Shown here: in pieces, positions 7,470 through 15,807 of the stretch | How the letters are laid out: the number at the start of each line of letters is the position of its first letter | Numbering within the stretch: the stretch's first letter is position 1 | The notes under the pieces: generated by a model | Database searches by the model: none | What the model saw: only the letters and a program-made list of their open reading frames with translations | Told to the model about the DNA's origin: nothing | Translations under genes and position numbers: made by a program | Source: a virus | IMG/VR virus record: IMGVR_UViG_3300042695_001486 | Span: 1 to 38,921 of that record | DNA: 38,921 nucleotides | Reading direction: 5' to 3' (one strand)

Positions 7470-7697
7470 ATGAAAACAGGTAAAACAGAATCTCACTACT
7501 ACTTTCAAGTTGTATTGGTAGATTTAAAAACAAATGCAATAGATAGAGTTATTTGCGTTTATCACAATTCTCTGAGGGATTTAGCCTACAAAGAGTGTGA
7601 TGAAATGAATCTGAATAAGCCGGAAGGGTTTATTTTTAGGGTGGTAACAGTAGAGGTTGTTTTACCAATTATGCCTTCGGTCACAGAAAATGTCTGA
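7470..7697 (+). CDS. Small hypothetical protein heading the replication operon
   Basis: 75 aa from the first ATG after the leader terminator (13 bases downstream). It has alternating strands and one predicted helix around residues 30-45. No recognised family. Its 3' end overlaps the start of the initiator-like gene by 8 bases, so the two are probably translationally coupled. Confidence 0.6.
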   Translation: MKTGKTESHYYFQVVLVDLKTNAIDRVICVYHNSLRDLAYKECDEMNLNKPEGFIFRVVTVEVVLPIMPSVTENV

Positions 7698-8751
7698 CAG
7701 TAAATTTGCAAGGGTTTACTTTGAGTGGATACAGGAATACGGACTATCTGTATTGGAATGTGCATTCTTAGACAGGGTAGATTACTACTCAAACCTATCA
7801 GATACGGAGGAAAAATGGTGCTATGTAGGCAAGGATAAGTTAGCCAAGGAATTTAATGTAACAAAGCAAACTATTTTAAATTGCGTCAAAGGTCTTGTTG
7901 AAGATAACTTGCTGATTAAGAATAACAAAGGATGGATTAAAGTAAACTTAGGGGGTCTAAAAATTAGACAGTCAAAAAATCATACCGGTCAAAAAAATAG
8001 ACCGGTCAAAAAAGTTTACTCTAAGGGGTCTAAAAATTTGATTTTAGGGGGTCTAAAAACTTTACCCAATAAGAATAATATAAAAGAAATATTAGAAGAA
8101 TCTAAATATCATTCCTCCGATTTTTCTGAAACGAAAATCGAAGGCACTCCCAATGAAGATTTTTCAATTGAAATCGAAGAAACTATTCAGCAACCTGAAA
8201 CATTGCAGGACGAACCTCGTAAAGAACCAAAACCTGCATCGCACCCATTCAAAATGACAAATGATGATATTGAATATTTAATGCCGTACCACAATGGGTT
8301 GATTGAAGAAATTAACAAACTTGCTAAGGTTAAGTATTCAAAAAAAATAAATTCGATTTGTAAGGCTTTCCATTGCTTAGATAAAAATAAAATAATGCTC
8401 AGGTGTATTTACACATATTTTCGAACTTATAGAAACACTAAAGACGAATACGCAGTGGTTGTTCATAGTCTTGAATCTTTTGCCAATAAGATTGAGAAAC
8501 TTATGAATGAAGCCGAAAAACAAACAAGAGAACTTGAAACAAAAAAACAATCAAGCATTTACCACATTGACCACGAAAGAAGAGTTGTTGTTTTTAACTC
8601 ATGGAATAATGTTCCACAAAAAGACATTGAAATACTTGAAAATTTAGTTCATGAAAAAAAGTATATGCCAATACCAATGAAACCACTTGTAGGGCAATAT
8701 AAACCATACAACAGACAACCTGAAATTCCTAAAAGAAATACCTTCGCCTAA
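7690..8751 (+). CDS. Replication initiator-like winged-helix protein
   Basis: Start at ATG 7690 (353 aa); the longer frame from 7657 lies inside the previous gene. Residues about 40-90 form a winged helix-turn-helix (LAKEFNVTKQTILNCVKGLV). A basic, repetitive linker (about 90-130, with repeated GGLK) follows, then a long helical C-terminal part. It ends in a TAATG overlap with the primase-helicase gene. The layout (DNA-binding N-terminus, iterons in the linker-coding region, helicase next door) matches lambda O/DnaD-type initiators that mark the origin and load the helicase. The family is unverified. Confidence 0.65.
   Translation: MSDSKFARVYFEWIQEYGLSVLECAFLDRVDYYSNLSDTEEKWCYVGKDKLAKEFNVTKQTILNCVKGLVEDNLLIKNNKGWIKVNLGGLKIRQSKNHTGQKNRPVKKVYSKGSKNLILGGLKTLPNKNNIKEILEESKYHSSDFSETKIEGTPNEDFSIEIEETIQQPETLQDEPRKEPKPASHPFKMTNDDIEYLMPYHNGLIEEINKLAKVKYSKKINSICKAFHCLDKNKIMLRCIYTYFRTYRNTKDEYAVVVHSLESFANKIEKLMNEAEKQTRELETKKQSSIYHIDHERRVVVFNSWNNVPQKDIEILENLVHEKKYMPIPMKPLVGQYKPYNRQPEIPKRNTFA
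7951..8063 (+). repeat. Six iterons inside the initiator gene, candidate origin
   Basis: Six direct copies of GGTC(T)AAAAA have their GTC at 7955, 7971, 7988, 8005, 8028 and 8051. Spacings are 16, 17, 17, 23 and 23 bases. Copies 1, 5 and 6 read GGGGTCTAAAAA; copies 3 and 4 read ACCGGTCAAAAAA; copy 2 is AGTCAAAAAA. An AT-rich stretch with many TAATA/AAATA runs follows directly (about 8064-8115) and could be the unwinding element. The layout parallels the lambda origin, where iterons lie inside the O gene. Confidence 0.6.
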
Positions 8752-10589
8752 TGGATACCTTCGAGGCACATGGAATAATCGGGGTAAACTACTCTAAACA
8801 GGACGAACAACTATTGCTTTGCCCTGTTTGTAGCCATACCCGTAAGAAGTCAAAAGACAAATGCCTCGGAGTAAATGTAGGTAAAAGTCTTTGGGGGTGC
8901 AATCATTGTGGGTGGTCAGGAAAACTAATCACAGAACCTACATACAAAGTTCAACCAAAAATCTACTCATTGCCAGAAGTAATTGTTTCTCCACTTTCAA
9001 ACAAGGCTATTCTTTGGCTCGAAAAAGATAGAGGAATAAACCGACAAACTATGTCGGAGTTCAAACTTTTTTCTACTACAAAATACTTTCACGCAAAAGC
9101 AGAACTAAAAGCCGGTGAAATTTCCTGCATAGGTTTTCCATACTTTCGAAATGAAATAATTGTCAACTGCAAGTACAGGGATGGTAAAAAGAGATTCACC
9201 TTTGAACCTGGGGCTGAATTAATCGCTTATAACGAAAACTCAATTTTAGGCTCATTAGAGATAGTTATTGTAGAAGGTGAACTCGATGTATTGTCTGTAT
9301 GGCAAAGTGGCTACAAAGGGGTTATTTCGCCACCTAACGGGGCTAATTTGAATAGAAACAACCTCGATTGGCTTGATAGGATATATGACAACTTTGAAAA
9401 AGTAACCAAAATAATCATTGCAGTTGATAATGACCAAGCAGGGGAAAGCCTTAAAACAGACCTGATTCGTAGGTTTGGAAGTGAAAGAGTTTGGTTAGCG
9501 GAATGGCCAGAAGGATGCAAGGATGCCAATGATGTATTAGTCAAGTATGGTGAATCTTTAGTTAAAAAGTGCTTATCCGAGGCTAAGCAAGTTCCATTAG
9601 AGGGTATTGTTGACTATGAAAAAATTGGTAGTTCTGTATTGAATTTCTATCAAAACGGATTACCGCAGGGGTTATCTACCCAATGGTCAAAGTTCTCTGA
9701 ATTGTTTAAGATTATCAGAGGGGAGTTTATGGTAGTAACCGGAATACCTTCTCATGGTAAGTCTGTATGGAGCGAAAACTACATGATGCAATTATCAAGG
9801 CTTCACGATTGGAAGTTTGGAGTATGTGTTTTTGAATCAGATCCAGATGTTATGACTTTGAATCTTATACAGGTTTTGATAAAAAAGAAGTTTTTTGGTT
9901 CTCAAAGGCTATCTGAGATTGAAATGCAGTATGCTTTATCGTTTATTAAAAATCATTTCTATTTCTTTGATGTAGGAGAATCCTCCAATACCTTAGACAA
10001 TATTTTGCAAAAAGGAGAGGAGCTTGTAAGGAGGTATGGAATAGATACACTTTATATTGACCCTTGGAGTTATGTAGAGAAGGACAAGGGTAGAATGAGT
10101 GATGCTGAATTTTTTGAGGCTCAGTTGCCAAAGATTAAGAGGTTCAGGATAAAGAATAATTGTGGGGTATTGCTTGTTGCACACCCAAGAAAAATGGATA
10201 GGGATAAGACAACTAATAAACTTAGAGTTCCTGAACCATATGACATTGGAGGTAGCAATCAATGGTTTGGTGCCCCTGATAAAATAATTAGTGTTTATGC
10301 AGACTATACGGATGATGGGAAAATTGCTAATCATTCTGTTTATATTCACAAGCAAAAGAAGTGGTGGCTTGGTAACAAGGGAGTAGTTGAATTTAAGATG
10401 TTGGAACATGGAGAGTTTATTGAATTGCACGAATATAACCAGCGAGATATGAACCCAGCACCTGATTTTAAACAAAGACAGGCTAATGATGACACAATGA
10501 AGTTTAAGACAATAGAAGAAGATGAACAAGAATCAGAATACAGTGCAGGAGTTAGAAACTCTATGGACGATCCTCCAGCCCCTTTTTGA
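8751..10589 (+). CDS. TOPRIM primase-helicase (T7 gp4/Twinkle-like)
   Basis: 612 aa. Zinc-finger cysteines C24/C27 and C50/C53; TOPRIM acidic residues E175 (VEGELD) and D226/D228 (VDNDQAG); DnaB-type RecA domain with Walker A GIPSHGKS (331-338), E362 in FESD, Walker B LYID (D437) and AHPRK near 477-481. It would unwind the fork and prime lagging-strand synthesis. The last residues, MDDPPAPF after an acidic segment (589-594), resemble the acidic tip of SSB proteins, which is unusual for a helicase. Start ATG overlaps the initiator stop by 1 base. The next gene may start inside its 3' end. Confidence 0.92.
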   Translation: MDTFEAHGIIGVNYSKQDEQLLLCPVCSHTRKKSKDKCLGVNVGKSLWGCNHCGWSGKLITEPTYKVQPKIYSLPEVIVSPLSNKAILWLEKDRGINRQTMSEFKLFSTTKYFHAKAELKAGEISCIGFPYFRNEIIVNCKYRDGKKRFTFEPGAELIAYNENSILGSLEIVIVEGELDVLSVWQSGYKGVISPPNGANLNRNNLDWLDRIYDNFEKVTKIIIAVDNDQAGESLKTDLIRRFGSERVWLAEWPEGCKDANDVLVKYGESLVKKCLSEAKQVPLEGIVDYEKIGSSVLNFYQNGLPQGLSTQWSKFSELFKIIRGEFMVVTGIPSHGKSVWSENYMMQLSRLHDWKFGVCVFESDPDVMTLNLIQVLIKKKFFGSQRLSEIEMQYALSFIKNHFYFFDVGESSNTLDNILQKGEELVRRYGIDTLYIDPWSYVEKDKGRMSDAEFFEAQLPKIKRFRIKNNCGVLLVAHPRKMDRDKTTNKLRVPEPYDIGGSNQWFGAPDKIISVYADYTDDGKIANHSVYIHKQKKWWLGNKGVVEFKMLEHGEFIELHEYNQRDMNPAPDFKQRQANDDTMKFKTIEEDEQESEYSAGVRNSMDDPPAPF

Positions 10590-10842
10590 TGAATACGGAG
10601 CAAATGTTATGGGAATGAATATCAAATATCACAGGAATCTGAATCCGATACTTGTAGAACTCAATGGAGTTAAGGTCGGAGAAATTCATAAGACTGAGGG
10701 AGGATATAAACTTGTAACCGAAACAGCGTTTGGCTCGTTACAGGTAGAATGTGGGGAGAGTAATGAAGAGAAATTGAAATTAAGCACGGAAATTAACCGT
10801 GTTTGTAGTATGTTTGTTTTGGGAATAATTAAATTGAAATGA
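10522..10842 (+). CDS. Small hypothetical protein after primase-helicase
   Basis: 106 aa if started at ATG 10522, which overlaps the helicase gene by 68 bases. ATG 10609, 19 bases after the helicase stop, gives a 77-aa alternative and may be the real start. The later part is mixed alpha/beta (VELNGVKVGEI, then a Glu-rich helix). No known family. It ends in an ATGA overlap with the next gene. Confidence 0.6.
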   Translation: MNKNQNTVQELETLWTILQPLFDEYGANVMGMNIKYHRNLNPILVELNGVKVGEIHKTEGGYKLVTETAFGSLQVECGESNEEKLKLSTEINRVCSMFVLGIIKLK

Positions 10843-11123
10843 CACCATCAGCAACAATATTATCCTACTTTCGGGATTCAGAAATGCCAATTGTGGTGGC
10901 AATAAATAACCATGACCAACATCAATTCTTCCTTGATTGCTTCGGGATTCAGGCTGAATTAAAAGCAGGAAAGCACTATGTAAGCGTAAGTCGTGGGTAT
11001 CGCATAAGTAGTCCTAATTACGGGCTAAACCACGAGCCAAACTTACTAACATTTGAGGAGTTCAGATTCCTCGTTGATAATGATAAATGTTTTGATGTAG
11101 AGAAAATAATTGGGAGTAAATAG
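10839..11123 (+). CDS. Small hypothetical protein (94 aa)
   Basis: Starts in an ATGA overlap. Contains two aromatic/histidine-rich stretches (NNHDQHQFFLDCFG) and a beta-rich centre. Directly precedes the DNA methyltransferase gene. No family recognised. Confidence 0.6.
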   Translation: MTPSATILSYFRDSEMPIVVAINNHDQHQFFLDCFGIQAELKAGKHYVSVSRGYRISSPNYGLNHEPNLLTFEEFRFLVDNDKCFDVEKIIGSK

Positions 11124-11125
11124 GT

Positions 11126-12139
11126 ATGCAGATAAATAAAATATACAACGAGAATTGCCTTGATTTTATCAAAAAAGTTCCTGACAATTTTATAGATTGC
11201 GTAATTACAAGTCCACCTTACTATGGGCTTAGGGATTATGGAACTGAAGGACAATTTGGTCTTGAAGAAACGCCTGAAATGTTTGTTGAGAACCTTGTAA
11301 ATCTTTTTAGAGAAGTTCGCAGGGCAATGAAGCCAGAAGGTACATTGTGGTTGAATTTAGGGGATAGTTATGCTAATCAAAAAAGCGGAGATACTTATTC
11401 TGGATTTAATGAGCGATATTCCGGTACGGGGATAAATGGAAAGCAGTCAAAAACCCTGTCAAATTTTGATAAAAATCGTAAATTTAATTTTTCAGGATAC
11501 AAGCCCAAAGACCTTATCGGTATTCCTTGGATGGTTGCGTTTGCCCTTCGTGCTGATGGGTGGTATCTTAGGCAGGATATTATTTGGCACAAACCTAACC
11601 CTATGCCTGAATCAGTAACAGACAGATGCACAAAGGCTCACGAATACATATTTCTGCTAAGTAAAAGCCAAAAGTATTTTTATGATGCCGATGCGATTAA
11701 AGAGGAAAGTATTCATTATGGCTCTGACAATAGAAGTGACAAAGGCAATATCCGATATGAAGGCAAACGAACTCAAAATACAGACGGTTCAAATGGACAA
11801 GATTCCTTTGTTACCATTAATGAAAAGAGAAACAAACGCTCTGTATGGTCAGTAACCACAAAACCATTTAAGGAGGCTCATTTTGCCACATTCCCAGAAG
11901 ACCTAATTGAACCCTGCGTACTTGCCGGATGCCCAAAAGGAGGTTTAATTTATGACCCATTTGGCGGTGCAGGTACTACGGCTAAAGTTGCTGTAAAGCA
12001 TGGTAGGAATTATATTTTAAGCGAAATAAACCCTGAATACATTGAGATTGCAGAGAAAAGAATTAGGGATTTTGTTATTGTTGAAGGCACAACAGACCTC
12101 GATAAAGCAATTATAGGTCAACAAATAAATATGTTTTAG
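11126..12139 (+). CDS. DNA (N6-adenine or N4-cytosine) methyltransferase, beta class
   Basis: 337 aa. Catalytic motif SPPY at residues 29-32 near the N-terminus and the AdoMet-binding DPFGGAGTT at 277-285 near the C-terminus give the beta-class order. A hydrophobic target-recognition region lies between. It transfers a methyl group to a DNA base. With no restriction enzyme seen nearby it is probably an orphan enzyme protecting or marking phage DNA. The last five residues, QINMF, fit the QxxLF-type sliding-clamp docking motif, and the window encodes a clamp at 23347-24369. Target sequence cannot be read from the gene. Confidence 0.88.
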   Translation: MQINKIYNENCLDFIKKVPDNFIDCVITSPPYYGLRDYGTEGQFGLEETPEMFVENLVNLFREVRRAMKPEGTLWLNLGDSYANQKSGDTYSGFNERYSGTGINGKQSKTLSNFDKNRKFNFSGYKPKDLIGIPWMVAFALRADGWYLRQDIIWHKPNPMPESVTDRCTKAHEYIFLLSKSQKYFYDADAIKEESIHYGSDNRSDKGNIRYEGKRTQNTDGSNGQDSFVTINEKRNKRSVWSVTTKPFKEAHFATFPEDLIEPCVLAGCPKGGLIYDPFGGAGTTAKVAVKHGRNYILSEINPEYIEIAEKRIRDFVIVEGTTDLDKAIIGQQINMF

Positions 12140-12145
12140 ATAATT

Positions 12146-12622
12146 ATGAGCAATATGGAAAGTGAATACATAAAACCAAAGGTCGTGGTAGGTATTGACC
12201 CTGGAGTTTCAACTGGCTTCGCAGTATGGGATTCAGAGAAACGGGAGTTTACGGTATTGAAAACCTTAGACTTCTGGAAGGTAATTGATAGATTGAAACT
12301 ACTGCATTTTAATCACGGCAAGGAACTCCTTGTAGTCATTGAAGACCCCAATGGGAATAAGCCTGTGTTTATGAAAAAAGGCGTTAAGTCAAATGCTATG
12401 GCTATCAGAGTAGGTCAGAATGTAGGCAGTAACAAACGGGAGGCTTCCTTGCTTATAGAATATTGCCGAAATAAGGGAATCAATGTAAAACCTGTTGTAC
12501 CTGGAAAGAAGGCTACGGGAAAGGGAAAAATAACCAAGGAGTATTTCAATAGAATCTCAGGATATACGGGAAGCACCTCACAGCACGCTCGTGATGCAGG
12601 ACTTTTAATCTTAGGGATGTAA
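12146..12622 (+). CDS. RuvC-like Holliday junction resolvase
   Basis: 158 aa with the RNase H-fold signature: D18 in VGIDPGVSTG, E66 in VVIEDPNG and D150 in QHARDAGLLI. These are three of the acidic metal ligands of RuvC-type nucleases. A basic loop (KKATGKGKITKE, about 121-132) could contact DNA. It probably resolves recombination or replication junctions before packaging. It lies in the recombination block ahead of the exonuclease and RecT genes. An internal ATG at 12155 is an alternative start. Confidence 0.8.
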   Translation: MSNMESEYIKPKVVVGIDPGVSTGFAVWDSEKREFTVLKTLDFWKVIDRLKLLHFNHGKELLVVIEDPNGNKPVFMKKGVKSNAMAIRVGQNVGSNKREASLLIEYCRNKGINVKPVVPGKKATGKGKITKEYFNRISGYTGSTSQHARDAGLLILGM

Positions 12623-12673
12623 CCCCAAGTATCTGTTTTGCGTACAAGGACAAGTAATTAAATCAATTAAAAT

Positions 12674-13552
12674 ATGATCCAAGAATACTACTCAGACAAA
12701 TCTCGTTTCAGCAGTTCAGGAATTAAGCATATCCTGAAATCACCTGCACACTACCAACACTACTTGCTTAATGGTATCGAAACCACAGAAGCAATGAATC
12801 ACGGGCAGTTCATCCATACAGCAACAATGGAGCAAACTGAAATCTTTAAGAGGTTCAGACTACTTGCAGACACAAGACTTGAACCCAACAAAGAAGGCAA
12901 GATTGAATTTCGTTCCGCACTTAACAAAGGTATCAGGGATGAATTTATTAATCAATGCGAACTCGATAAAGTAACTCCAATTATCAAACAAGAAGATTGG
13001 GATGAAATTATGACTACCGCAGGAAATGTTCGTAAATCCCCTATCTATCAGCAACTATTCAGTGATGCCGAAGTAGAGAAGGAATTTCATTGGATAGACC
13101 CTGAATATAATATTCCAATGAAAGGTAAAGTGGATTTGTTCAAAGTCCTTTCAGGATTTGGCGTAATAGGCGACTTGAAGAAACTACCCGACATTGATAT
13201 TGAAAGTATGAAAACCTACATTAAGCACAGAGATAGGCTTATTCATGCTCAATTAGCAGTTTATACCGAAGCTGTAGAAGTAACAATGGGTATCGAAACC
13301 AAGTATCATATCGTAATTGGATGTCATAAAGAAAGCCAACAAAACGGATTTTTTCTTGTGCCACAATCTCCAGGTGAATTTAACTCTGTTTGGCAGGACT
13401 ATTCTGTTAGTGCAGGAAAGACTATTTACACTCGTGCGAAGCAGATTTATCGTGATTGCCTTGATAAGTTTGGAGAACCTTGGGTAGAGGGTATTAAATG
13501 GCCAGGAGTAGAATACTTTGCCTCAAACGAATTTGGATTAGTAGAACTTTAA
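12674..13552 (+). CDS. PD-(D/E)XK exonuclease, RecE-like (DUF3799-type)
   Basis: 292 aa. The N-terminal RFSSSGIKHILKSPAHYQHY and HGQFIHTATME blocks are typical of RecE/exonuclease VIII-like DUF3799 proteins. The nuclease core shows MKGKVDLF then GVIGDLKK (the D-x-K pair), and HAQLAVY at about 193-199. It would resect double-stranded ends to give the substrate for RecT, encoded 15 bases downstream. No N-terminal extension like that of E. coli RecE is present. Confidence 0.85.
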   Translation: MIQEYYSDKSRFSSSGIKHILKSPAHYQHYLLNGIETTEAMNHGQFIHTATMEQTEIFKRFRLLADTRLEPNKEGKIEFRSALNKGIRDEFINQCELDKVTPIIKQEDWDEIMTTAGNVRKSPIYQQLFSDAEVEKEFHWIDPEYNIPMKGKVDLFKVLSGFGVIGDLKKLPDIDIESMKTYIKHRDRLIHAQLAVYTEAVEVTMGIETKYHIVIGCHKESQQNGFFLVPQSPGEFNSVWQDYSVSAGKTIYTRAKQIYRDCLDKFGEPWVEGIKWPGVEYFASNEFGLVEL

Positions 13553-13567
13553 TTTAAACCAATAATC

Positions 13568-14380
13568 ATGTCAGAAACAAACGCAATTCAGAAGCAGGAA
13601 AATAAACCTGCAAAAATTACAACGCCTTCAGAGGCTATCGCAGCAGCAAAAGCGAGGTTCCTATCCGTAATGCCACAGGAAACATTTGTCAAGGAGGCTA
13701 ACTTTGCCTTGCAAATTATTCAGAACAATCCTAAAGGTTGGCAGAATGTTGATTTAGTGAGCATTCGTAGTGCTGTTGAGAATATCGCATTTACAGGGCT
13801 TACATTGAATCCTGCAATGAAGTTGGCATATCTTATCCCACGCAAAGGGAAAGCCGTACTTGACCCTTCTTATATGGGTTTGACAAAGATTCTTACTGAT
13901 TCAGGAAGTGTAAAGAAGGTATCGGCAGTAGTTGTTTATGACGATGAACAATTTGAGTACAATGCAAGTACGAGAATGGTCGTAGTACATGAGCAAAGGT
14001 ATGCTGAAACCGAGAAAGAACATATGGCACGAAAAGTAATTGGGGCATATTCATGTGCTACATTGGCAGATGGAAGCCTTGACTATGAGTTTATGCCTGG
14101 ATGGGAGTTAGAAAAGATTAAAAGTAAAAGTGATGGTGCAAACTCTCAATATAGTCCTTGGCAGGAAAGTAATTGGGCTGATGAAATGCGGAAGAAAACC
14201 GTAATTAAGAGGCACTACAAGTATTTGCCGAAGTCTGAGCAGATTAGCAATGTAATTGACTTGGACAATCAGCAGTTCATTGTTGAGAAGCCTAATTTGA
14301 ATGAGTTGTTTGTTCAGCAACAGGAACAGCCTGAAACAAACAATGGCGAACTTCCGTTAGATATTACTCCAGACAATTAA
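13568..14380 (+). CDS. recT: RecT single-strand annealing protein
   Basis: 270 aa. RecT signatures: SIRSAVENIAFTGLTLNPAM near residue 60, LIPRKGKAVLDPSYMGL near 90, and DEMRKKTVIKRHYKYLPKS near 205. It anneals complementary single strands made by the neighbouring exonuclease and supports phage recombination and repair. The Gln/Glu-rich tail is variable in the family. The start ATG follows an AAACCAATAATC leader. Confidence 0.92.
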   Translation: MSETNAIQKQENKPAKITTPSEAIAAAKARFLSVMPQETFVKEANFALQIIQNNPKGWQNVDLVSIRSAVENIAFTGLTLNPAMKLAYLIPRKGKAVLDPSYMGLTKILTDSGSVKKVSAVVVYDDEQFEYNASTRMVVVHEQRYAETEKEHMARKVIGAYSCATLADGSLDYEFMPGWELEKIKSKSDGANSQYSPWQESNWADEMRKKTVIKRHYKYLPKSEQISNVIDLDNQQFIVEKPNLNELFVQQQEQPETNNGELPLDITPDN

Positions 14381-14384
14381 TACT

Positions 14385-14429
14385 CCAATAGGACCGTGCT
14401 TCGGGTGATTAGGTTCATCCGAGCATTGG
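14385..14429 (+). other. Nested hairpin between recT and HTH gene
   Basis: In the 97-base gap after recT, CCAA (14385-14388) pairs with TTGG (14426-14429), TGC (14397-14399) with GCA (14423-14425) and TCGGGT (14401-14406) with ATCCGA (14417-14422). There is no T-run, so it is not a standard terminator. It may be an mRNA processing or stability element. Confidence 0.35.
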
Positions 14430-14477
14430 TCGGAGGAGGAGAAAATAAGTTTAATCAATTAAAACCAATTAAATCAG

Positions 14478-14759
14478 ATGGAAACAGGATACACGCAAAT
14501 GCAAGCAGATGTAAACACCTACTCTAATGAGGATAATATAGGCGTTCAAAGACTTGCGAGTTACCTTCGGGTGCATAAGAAGATTAATCCTATGCAAGCT
14601 TTGAAGGAACTTGGAATTTACCGACTTGGTGCAAGGGTTTATGAGTTGAGGCATAAGTATGATTGGATCATTGAGTGCAAGAAGACTCAGGTTAAGCGTA
14701 AGATTCACTCGGAGTACATTGTCATCACAATAGGAAAGGAGATTAAGGATGGAAACTAA
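14478..14759 (+). CDS. Small helix-turn-helix protein (HTH_39-like)
   Basis: 93 aa. The block RLASYLRVHKKINPMQALKE followed by LGIYRLGARVYELRHKYDWI matches the small winged-helix family (Pfam HTH_39) common in phages, thought to regulate phage genes by DNA binding. It lies between recombination genes and small unknowns. Overlaps the next gene by 11 bases. Confidence 0.75.
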   Translation: METGYTQMQADVNTYSNEDNIGVQRLASYLRVHKKINPMQALKELGIYRLGARVYELRHKYDWIIECKKTQVKRKIHSEYIVITIGKEIKDGN

Positions 14760-14946
14760 AGAAGTAAAATGCTTAAATGGTGAATGCGATGGTAACTGCT
14801 GTAATGTAGTTGGATGCTGTGAGGAGCGTGGCAGATGTCCGCATCACGACGAACCGGAAGAAACCATGGACATCGAAACGATGGCGTGGTGGGATGCAAA
14901 CAGCCGAGGTGACGAGGAACGGAAAAGTAAATTGGAGGATAATTAA
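14749..14946 (+). CDS. Small Cys-rich acidic protein (65 aa)
   Basis: Seven cysteines in the first 30 residues (including two CC pairs) and one histidine pair suggest a small metal-binding knuckle, followed by a strongly acidic tail. ATG lies inside the end of the preceding HTH gene. Its function is unknown. Confidence 0.6.
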   Translation: METKEVKCLNGECDGNCCNVVGCCEERGRCPHHDEPEETMDIETMAWWDANSRGDEERKSKLEDN

Positions 14947-14947
14947 A

Positions 14948-15313
14948 ATGATACAAAAAAGCGAATTACAAATTGTTCCCGTTGAGCAAAGAGTTCCGGG
15001 GAAGGTTTATGGGGTGTCGGATATATTGGAAGGTGAATTGCACAGAATGGCTTTTCACAAAAGGGGGCACTACGATACTGCTGATGCCAGTTGGACTTAC
15101 TGGTTCGCCCTGCCCGAATCCATGCTACCAGTTCGGGAAGTAATTCCAGACCAGATTAAATTAGACTTGAATGATTGGAGTTATTCTTATTCGAATAGCG
15201 TTATTTTACTTCATCGCAAAAAAATACGCCCTGAATTAACCATCCCCTCCGGAACAAAATCGGAGCAGATTGAAATGCTGGAGAAAAAATTGGCTGAATT
15301 GAAACAATTGTAA
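14948..15313 (+). CDS. Hypothetical protein (121 aa)
   Basis: Start at ATG 14948, one base after the previous stop; the longer frame from 14810 is a shadow of the Cys-rich gene. A WTYWF aromatic patch lies at about residues 48-52, and a C-terminal coiled-coil-like helix is present (SEQIEMLEKKLAELKQ). No family recognised. Confidence 0.6.
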   Translation: MIQKSELQIVPVEQRVPGKVYGVSDILEGELHRMAFHKRGHYDTADASWTYWFALPESMLPVREVIPDQIKLDLNDWSYSYSNSVILLHRKKIRPELTIPSGTKSEQIEMLEKKLAELKQL

Positions 15314-15315
15314 TT

Positions 15316-15540
15316 ATGGCAAAGAATAAATTTGGCTCATTTAATATCGGAGATGCCGTATTGTTTGGAGGTCAGGAACTTAAAATAACAGATAAAATTA
15401 AGGGCAATAAAACCAATATTGCAGTTACGCAAGGAGGCATAACAACTGGGTTTAAATCTAAGCCCTGCCTTTATGAACTTTCAAATGGCTATCTTGTGCG
15501 AGGCGATAAAATTAAATTGGCTGAATTGAAACAAAGTTAG
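15316..15540 (+). CDS. Small basic protein (74 aa), SH3-like barrel possible
   Basis: Starts 2 bases after the previous gene. Beta-rich with repeated Gly turns (FNIGDAVLFGGQELKITDKI), which could be a small barrel. Its last residues (KLAELKQS) echo the end of the upstream protein (KLAELKQL), and the DNA there is also similar, suggesting a short 3' duplication. Confidence 0.55.
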   Translation: MAKNKFGSFNIGDAVLFGGQELKITDKIKGNKTNIAVTQGGITTGFKSKPCLYELSNGYLVRGDKIKLAELKQS

Positions 15541-15560
15541 CCGGGGTGCGTAGAAGGAAT

Positions 15561-15652
15561 AGTCAGGTGGCGAAACGGTAAACGCAGTGTAGTACAATGT
15601 GACCACTACGGGTGAGATACCCAGATTACAGGTTCGAATCCTGTCCTGACTA
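15561..15652 (+). tRNA. tRNA-like gene, class II shape, aberrant anticodon arm
   Basis: Acceptor AGTCAGG (15561-15567) pairs perfectly with CCTGACT (15645-15651), discriminator A, no encoded CCA. D-arm GCG/CGC with GG in the loop. Long variable arm GGGT/ACCC (15610-15622). T-arm ACAGG/CCTGT with loop TTCGAAT (15628-15644). The anticodon arm is wrong: the best stem is GTAGT/ACTAC with an 11-nt loop, and a normal 5+7 arrangement has three mismatches. It is either a degenerate or atypical tRNA or a tRNA mimic. I cannot assign an amino acid. Confidence 0.55.
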
Positions 15653-15668
15653 CACATCCACCCAGAGA

Positions 15669-15807
15669 GGGGGCTGATTGATTGAAATTGTTGACGGATA
15701 TAGTCAGTTGATATTCTGACAAATGTGGTTCTGAATTGTTTGTCCATTCGATTCAGAAAATCTCCAAAATGGAACGGCAAGAGTAGATTAGTAGAAGGTC
15801 AGCCCCC
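15669..15807 (+). ncRNA. Candidate structured RNA downstream of the tRNA-like gene
   Basis: GGGGGCTGA (15669-15677) pairs with TCAGCCCCC (15799-15807), 9 perfect pairs enclosing 121 bases. Inside are two hairpins: GTCAG/CTGAC (15703-15707 with 15716-15720) and CTGAAT/ATTCAG (15731-15736 with 15751-15756). A further hairpin CACCG/CGGTG follows at 15828-15845. No gene is credible here, so this is probably a non-coding RNA or a structured 5' leader of the 15867 gene. The strand is inferred from the operon. Confidence 0.4.

Noticed and set aside
9993-10529. 178-codon minus-strand frame inside the helicase gene
   Set aside because: Lies wholly within a clear primase-helicase gene; its composition is that of an antisense shadow.
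11126-12139. Restriction-modification system
   Set aside because: Only the methyltransferase is visible. Neighbouring genes show no restriction endonuclease features, so it is called an orphan enzyme.
15481-15780. Minus-strand open frame of 99 codons across the tRNA-like gene
   Set aside because: It contains the DRIRTCNLG-type peptide that arises when a tRNA gene is translated on its reverse strand. It is antisense to a better-supported RNA.
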